The notes under the pieces: generated by a model
Told to the model about the DNA's origin: nothing
Databases searched by the model: none
What the model saw: only the letters and a program-made list of their open reading frames with translations
In this document: positions 59,531 to 64,000 of the stretch, one piece after another
How the letters are laid out: the number at the start of each line of letters is the position of its first letter
Numbering within the stretch: the first letter of the stretch is position 1
Origin: Acrocarpospora corrugata
GTDB lineage: Bacteria > Actinomycetota > Actinomycetes > Streptosporangiales > Streptosporangiaceae
Direction of reading: 5' to 3'
DNA: 64,000 nucleotides
Assembly (NCBI RefSeq): GCF_009687845.1
Contig: NZ_BLAD01000071.1
Coordinates: 29,150 to 93,149, forward strand
Translations under genes and position numbers: made by a program

Positions 59531-60967
59531 ATGCTCCAGCACGACACGCTGTTCATCGGGGGCGACTGGGTGACCCCCGCGGGCACCGGGACGATCGACG
59601 TCATCTCCCCGCACACCGAGGAGATCGTCGGCCGGGTCCCCGACGGCGCCCCGGCGGACATGGACCGCGCGGTGGCCGCCGCCCGCGCGGCCTTCGACCA
59701 CGGTCCCTGGCCCCGGATGACCATGCCGGAGCGGGCCGCCGTGGTGGCCAGGCTGGCCGAGATCTACGCCGCCAGGCAGGCCGAGATCGCCGACGTCATC
59801 ACCCTGGAGATGGGCTCCCCCATCACCTTCTCGCAGCTCGCCCAGGCCCCCCAGCCGCTCGGCATGCTGCAGTACTTCGCCGAGCTGGGCCAGACCTTCG
59901 AGGTCGAGGACCAGCGCCCCGGCCTGTTCGGCCCGGTCACCGTGCGCCGCGAGCCGGTCGGCGTGGTGGCCGCGGTCGTGCCGTGGAACGTCCCGCAGTT
60001 CGTCATCATGACCAAGCTCGCGCCCGCCCTGGTGGCCGGCTGCACGGTCGTGATCAAGCCCGCGCCGGAGACCCCGCTGGACGGGTACCTGCTCGGTGAG
60101 ATGATCAAGGAAGCCGGGATCCCGGACGGCGTGGTCAGCATCGTCGCGGCGGGCCGCGAGGCCGGCGAGCACCTGGTCTCCCACCCCGGCGTGGACAAGG
60201 TCGCCTTCACCGGCTCCACCGCCGCCGGGCGGCGGATCGGCGCCATCTGCGGCCAGCAGCTCAAACGCTGCAGCCTGGAACTCGGCGGCAAGTCCGCCGC
60301 GATCATCCTGGACGACTGCGACCTGCCCTCGGCGATGGGCTTCCTGTCCATCGCCTCACTGCTCAACAGCGGCCAGGCCTGCGTCGCCCAGACCCGCATC
60401 CTGGCCTCCCGCGGCCGGTACGACGAAGTCGTCCAGGCGGTCGCCGAGATGGTCACCGGCCAGACCGTCGGCGACCCCGGCGACCCCACCACCGCGATCG
60501 GCCCGATGGTGGCCAGACGCCAGCAGGAGCGGGTCGAGGGCTACATCAGGATCGGCCTCGACGAGGGCGCCAAGGCCGTCGTCGGCGGCCTGGACCGCCC
60601 GTTCGACCGGGGCTGGTACGTCTCCCCCACCGTCTTCGCCAACGCCGGCAACGACATGCGGATCGCCCGCGAGGAGATCTTCGGCCCGGTCCTCACGGTC
60701 ATCCCGTACGACGACGAGGCGGACGCCGTCCGGATCGCCAACGACAGCGACTACGGCCTGTCCGGCAGCGTCTGGACCGCCGACGCCGACCACGGCATGG
60801 ACGTGGCCCGGCAGGTCCGCGCTGGAACATATGGCGTCAACATGATGAACACTATGGATCCGGGCACGCCGTTCGGCGGCTACAAGGCCAGCGGCTACGG
60901 CCGGGAACTCGGCCCCGAGGGCCTGTCGGCCTACCTGGAGTACAAGAGCATCGCGCGACTCGGTTAG
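59531..60967 (+). CDS. NAD(P)-dependent aldehyde dehydrogenase
   Basis: 478 residues with the full aldehyde dehydrogenase fold. VVPWNVPQFVIMTKLAPALVAGCTVVIKPAPETP is the coenzyme-binding region, FTGSTAAGRRIG the second, LELGGKSAAIILDD carries the general-base Glu and NSGQACVAQTR the catalytic Cys. EEIFGPVL and GGYKASGYGRELGPEGL complete it. It oxidises an aldehyde to an acid; which one is not indicated by the neighbours. GGGAGGCAGACCTT stands before the ATG. A very strong hairpin ends the transcript. Confidence 0.93.
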   Translation: MLQHDTLFIGGDWVTPAGTGTIDVISPHTEEIVGRVPDGAPADMDRAVAAARAAFDHGPWPRMTMPERAAVVARLAEIYAARQAEIADVITLEMGSPITFSQLAQAPQPLGMLQYFAELGQTFEVEDQRPGLFGPVTVRREPVGVVAAVVPWNVPQFVIMTKLAPALVAGCTVVIKPAPETPLDGYLLGEMIKEAGIPDGVVSIVAAGREAGEHLVSHPGVDKVAFTGSTAAGRRIGAICGQQLKRCSLELGGKSAAIILDDCDLPSAMGFLSIASLLNSGQACVAQTRILASRGRYDEVVQAVAEMVTGQTVGDPGDPTTAIGPMVARRQQERVEGYIRIGLDEGAKAVVGGLDRPFDRGWYVSPTVFANAGNDMRIAREEIFGPVLTVIPYDDEADAVRIANDSDYGLSGSVWTADADHGMDVARQVRAGTYGVNMMNTMDPGTPFGGYKASGYGRELGPEGLSAYLEYKSIARLG

Positions 60968-60972
60968 TTATT

Positions 60973-61012
60973 GCCGCCGGCCCGGTACGAGTATCCGTAC
61001 CGGGCCGGCGGC
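60973..61012. terminator. Strong hairpin terminator after the aldehyde dehydrogenase
   Basis: GCCGCCGGCCCGGTACG and CGTACCGGGCCGGCGGC form a perfect 17-bp stem with a 6-nt loop, starting six bases after the stop. There is no T-tract, as in many actinobacterial terminators. It may also serve the convergent hydrolase. Confidence 0.75.
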
Positions 61013-61071
61013 ACGCCCAGCGCGCCCCCGCGACGCTGGGCGGAATTTCGCACCCCTGTGGTAGACGCCGG

Positions 61072-61833
61072 TCATTCCGGTTTGGTTCGCGTACTCCACC
61101 GACCAATTCGGCGGATCAGATCCGGAGTAGCGGCCGACTCGGCGTGACCGTAACCCGGCTCGACCCAGAGTTCCCTGGGCTCGCGGGCGGCCTCGTACAG
61201 CTGGTGCGCGTGTTCGAGGGGGAAGAACGTGTCCGCGTCCCCGTGCACGATCAGCAGCGGGACGGGCGCGATCAGGGGCGCGGCCTGGTACGGAGCCAGC
61301 GGGATCGGGTCCCAGCGGCCCACCGCGATCCTGGTCCGCTTGGCCACCCGGGCCGCCAGCCGGCCGGCCGGGTGCTCGATCGCCCAGTGCACCTGGCGCA
61401 TCGGCCGGGTGCCCCGGTAGTACCAGCGGGCCGGGCCGCTCACCGCGACCACGCCGGCCACCCCGCCGTGCAGCGCGGCGTGCCGCAGGGCCACCGCCGC
61501 GCCCATCGAGAAGCCCACGGTGACCACGCGCTGGTATGCGGTTCTGGCATGCCGTACGGCGGCGTCCAGGTCCAGGACCTCCAGGTCGCCGACGGTGGAC
61601 AGGCCGGCGGATCTGCCGTGGCCGCGGAAGTCGATGGCCAGCACGCCGCCGTACCCGGCCAGGACCGCCGCGATGCGGCGGGTGATCGGCGTGCGCCAGG
61701 AGCCGGTGAAGCCGTGGGCCAGGACGAAGCCCAGCTCACCGGTGTGCCCGGTGGGCCCGGGCAGGTGCCCGGCGTCGATTCTGACGCCGTCGGAGGTGCG
61801 CAGCATGGCGCCGAAAACAGGAGCGATCACCAC
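61072..61833 (-). CDS. Alpha/beta hydrolase (serine lipase / aminopeptidase-like)
   Basis: 253 residues. GFVLAHGFTGSWRTPITRRIAAVLAGYGGVLAIDFRGHGRS is the hydrolase_4-type front, GFSMGAAVALRHAAL carries the nucleophile Ser, HGDADTFFPLEHA the acid and GYGHAESAATPD the histidine. Monoacylglycerol lipase-like and dienelactone-type enzymes have this pattern; substrate is not clear. Two overlapping GTG codons (61833 and 61830) lie close after GGAGG. It is divergent from typA. Confidence 0.88.
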   Translation of the reverse strand: MVIAPVFGAMLRTSDGVRIDAGHLPGPTGHTGELGFVLAHGFTGSWRTPITRRIAAVLAGYGGVLAIDFRGHGRSAGLSTVGDLEVLDLDAAVRHARTAYQRVVTVGFSMGAAVALRHAALHGGVAGVVAVSGPARWYYRGTRPMRQVHWAIEHPAGRLAARVAKRTRIAVGRWDPIPLAPYQAAPLIAPVPLLIVHGDADTFFPLEHAHQLYEAAREPRELWVEPGYGHAESAATPDLIRRIGRWSTRTKPE

Positions 61834-62013
61834 GCCTCCAGGTTACGGATGGCTGGTTATATGCAGCCTCCTGTGTAGGTCAGGGTTTCCCGGGCGCATC
61901 GTGGTAACACGGATCAACTAAAATGGGAAGGCCGCACTCTCGCGGCAGGAGCGTCTCGTCGCAAAGTCCGGGACGCGGACGACAGCCCCGACGAACCAGA
62001 GCGAGACTCCACT

Positions 62014-63867
62014 ATGCCTTTGAACAGCCGCGACGACCTGCGGAACCTCGCGATCATCGCGCACGTCGACCATGGCAAGACCACACTCGTGGACGCCATG
62101 CTCTGGCAGTCCGGGGCGTTCCGCGCCAACCAGGACGTCGACGAGCGAGTCATGGACTCCAACGACCTAGAGCGCGAGAAGGGCATCACCATTCTCGCGA
62201 AGAACACCGCCGTCAAGCACGGCGGCCGCACCCTCAACATCATCGACACGCCCGGCCACGCCGACTTCGGCGGGGAGGTCGAGCGCGGCCTGTCCATGGT
62301 GGACGGCGTGGTGCTGCTGGTGGACGCCTCCGAGGGCCCGCTGCCGCAGACCCGGTTCGTGCTGCGCAAGGCGTTCGCCGCGAAGATGCCGGTCATCCTG
62401 TGCATCAACAAGGTGGACCGGCCGGACGCCCGGATCAAGGAGGTCGTGGACGAGGTCTACGAGCTCTTCATCGATCTGGACGCCACCGAGGAGCAGATCG
62501 ACTTCCCGATCGTGTACGCCTCGGCCAAGGCCGGCCGCGCCTCGCTGAACCGCCCCGACGACGGCGGCATGCCCGACTCCGAGGACCTTGAGCCGCTCTT
62601 CGAGACGATCTACAAGACCATCCCGGCCCCCACCTATGACCCGACCGCGCCGTTCCAGGCGCACGTCACCAACCTGGACGCCTCCAGCTACCTGGGCAGG
62701 ATCGCGCTCTGCCGGGTGCACCACGGCACCATCAAGAAGGGCCAGCAGGTGGCCTGGTGCCGCACCGACGGCTCCATCCAGCGGGTGAAGATCACCGAAC
62801 TGCTGATGACCGACGCGCTGGAGCGCAAGCCGGCCGACCAGGCGGGCCCCGGCGACATCATCGCCATCGCCGGCATCCCCGACATCATGATCGGTGAGAC
62901 GCTGGCCGACCCGGAGGACCCGCGCCCGCTGCCGCTGATCACGGTGGACGAGCCGGCCATCTCGATGACCGTCGGCACCAACACCTCGCCCCTGGTCGGC
63001 CGGGTCAAGGGCTCCAAGGTCACCGCCCGGATGGTGAAGGACCGGCTGGACCGCGAGCTGGTCGGCAACGTGTCGCTGCGCATCCTGCCGACCGAACGCC
63101 CGGACACCTGGGAGATCCAGGGCCGGGGCGAGCTGGCGCTGGCCATCCTGGTCGAGCAGATGCGCCGGGAGGGCTACGAGCTGACCGTCGGCAAGCCGCA
63201 GGTGGTCACCAAGGAGATCGACGGCAAGAAGCACGAGCCCGTCGAGCGCCTCACCGTGGACTGCCCCGAGGATTACCTGGGCGCGGTCACCCAGCTGCTG
63301 GCGGTCCGCAAGGGCCGGATGGAGCACATGACCAACCACGGCACCGGCTGGATCCGGATGGAGTTCGTGGTCCCGGCCCGCGGCCTGATCGGCTTCAGGA
63401 CCGAGTTCCTCACCGAGACCAGGGGCACCGGCCTGGTGCACCACGTCTTCGACTCCTACGAGCCGTGGTTCGGCGAGCTGCGCACCCGCGGCAACGGCTC
63501 GCTGGTGGCCGACCGGTCCGGCCCGGTCACCGCGTTCGCGATGACGAACCTGCAGGAACGCGGCATCCTGTTCGTCGGCCCGACCACCGAGGTGTACGAG
63601 GGCATGATCGTCGGGGAGAACTCTCGCGCCGACGACATGGATGTGAACATCACCAAGGAGAAGAAGCTCACCAACATGCGCCAGTCCACGTCCGACGTGA
63701 CCGAGACGCTGGTCCCGCCGCGGCAGCTGTCGCTGGAGCAGGCGCTGGAGTTCATCAGGGACGACGAGTGCGTGGAGATCACGCCGGAGTCGGTCCGGAT
63801 CCGCAAGGTCGTGCTGGACGGCTCCACCCGGGCCCGGACGACGGCCCGCGCCAAGCGCGCCAACTAG
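62014..63867 (+). CDS. typA: Ribosome-associated GTPase TypA/BipA
   Basis: 617 residues. The GTPase domain has G1 AHVDHGKTT (16-24), G2 [11 protein letters not shown]3 [12 protein letters not shown]4 NKVD and the domain II/III layout of translational GTPases. The C-terminal part has [28 protein letters not shown], the BipA-specific region. TypA acts on the ribosome in stress and low-temperature adaptation. It is a conserved housekeeping gene and anchors the right part of this window to the chromosome. The ATG has only a weak ribosome binding site (GAGCGAG). Confidence 0.95.
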   Translation: MPLNSRDDLRNLAIIAHVDHGKTTLVDAMLWQSGAFRANQDVDERVMDSNDLEREKGITILAKNTAVKHGGRTLNIIDTPGHADFGGEVERGLSMVDGVVLLVDASEGPLPQTRFVLRKAFAAKMPVILCINKVDRPDARIKEVVDEVYELFIDLDATEEQIDFPIVYASAKAGRASLNRPDDGGMPDSEDLEPLFETIYKTIPAPTYDPTAPFQAHVTNLDASSYLGRIALCRVHHGTIKKGQQVAWCRTDGSIQRVKITELLMTDALERKPADQAGPGDIIAIAGIPDIMIGETLADPEDPRPLPLITVDEPAISMTVGTNTSPLVGRVKGSKVTARMVKDRLDRELVGNVSLRILPTERPDTWEIQGRGELALAILVEQMRREGYELTVGKPQVVTKEIDGKKHEPVERLTVDCPEDYLGAVTQLLAVRKGRMEHMTNHGTGWIRMEFVVPARGLIGFRTEFLTETRGTGLVHHVFDSYEPWFGELRTRGNGSLVADRSGPVTAFAMTNLQERGILFVGPTTEVYEGMIVGENSRADDMDVNITKEKKLTNMRQSTSDVTETLVPPRQLSLEQALEFIRDDECVEITPESVRIRKVVLDGSTRARTTARAKRAN

Positions 63868-63896
63868 ATGAATGAGTCCAAGGGGTCTGGTCACGC

Positions 63897-64000
63897 TTAG
63901 TGGTCGTAGGCGGTCAGTGATCGTTTGATCGGCTGGCCAGTCTTGTCGTTGTGCCAGATCACAGTGGTCAACGCGAGGATCTTGGACAGGACCCGGATGC
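63897..64000 (-). mobile_element. IS982-family transposase end (cut by window edge)
   Basis: The minus-strand frame from the right edge ends LALTTVIWHNDKTGQPIKRSLTAYDH and TAA. ALTxxIWHNDxTGQPxKRSLTAYDH is the known C-terminus of IS982-type transposases. The stretch before it, GAGTCCAAGGGGTCTGGTC, lies between typA and the stop and may hold the terminal inverted repeat, but its partner is outside the window. Confidence 0.72.

Overview
This 64-kb window is high-GC DNA with GTG and TTG starts, strong AGGAGG-type ribosome binding sites, short convergent overlaps and many ATGA-coupled gene pairs. It carries AfsR/SARP-like, LuxR-STAND, IclR, LacI, TetR and MerR regulators. This fits an actinomycete; the gene types suggest a Streptosporangiales-like soil organism, which is an inference and not shown by any marker in the window. 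No phage or plasmid backbone is visible. The only transposase is a cut-off IS982-type end at the right edge.

Layout: 0-9.9 kb holds a cut-off FAD oxidase, a TPP-dependent pyruvate oxidase-like enzyme, a frameshifted LuxR-STAND regulator, an orphan lipoprotein, a 1047-aa AfsR-like regulator and a DinB-SnoaL protein. 9.9-15.1 kb is a four-gene minus-strand block: membrane TIR protein, membrane pseudokinase, TIR-TIR-GUN4-like protein and multi-repeat SPFH protein. The last three overlap by ATGA. I regard it as the best candidate for an undescribed signalling or conflict system. 15.3-22.8 kb is an eroding patchwork: methyltransferase, alpha/beta hydrolases, gene remnants, a tRNA-Lys-like remnant, a P450 whose ferredoxin is broken by a 19-bp duplication, and a Panacea-type antitoxin with a disrupted MazF/PemK-like toxin. 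23-28 kb is a second signalling pair, a membrane nSTAND1-WD40 protein plus a beta-sandwich-like partner.

28-40.8 kb holds an MBL hydrolase, an FAD monooxygenase, an ATPase remnant, a copper monooxygenase-like lipoprotein, a 90-bp tandem repeat, OsmC and ApbE around a SARP-like site, and a holin-like protein overlapping an aromatic ammonia-lyase homologue. These are followed by a LacI regulator with a two-site palindromic operator driving amidohydrolase plus cysteine dioxygenase, and an IdeR-boxed FhuF reductase next to an MFS exporter. 40.9-42.9 kb is decayed: a doubly frameshifted LLM oxidoreductase, a TetR tail and a shortened ABC binding protein.

43-64 kb is better preserved: IclR, LacI, MFS/ArsR, an orphan sugar-binding lipoprotein, a partial AMP-binding protein, a LuxR-STAND regulator divergent from an ABC exporter, PbpA, MerR, TetR/beta-glucosidase, a coiled-coil secreted protein, aldehyde dehydrogenase, a hydrolase and TypA/BipA. 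Several independent one-base frame breaks occur in the window. They may be real decay or residual sequencing indels, and raw reads would decide.
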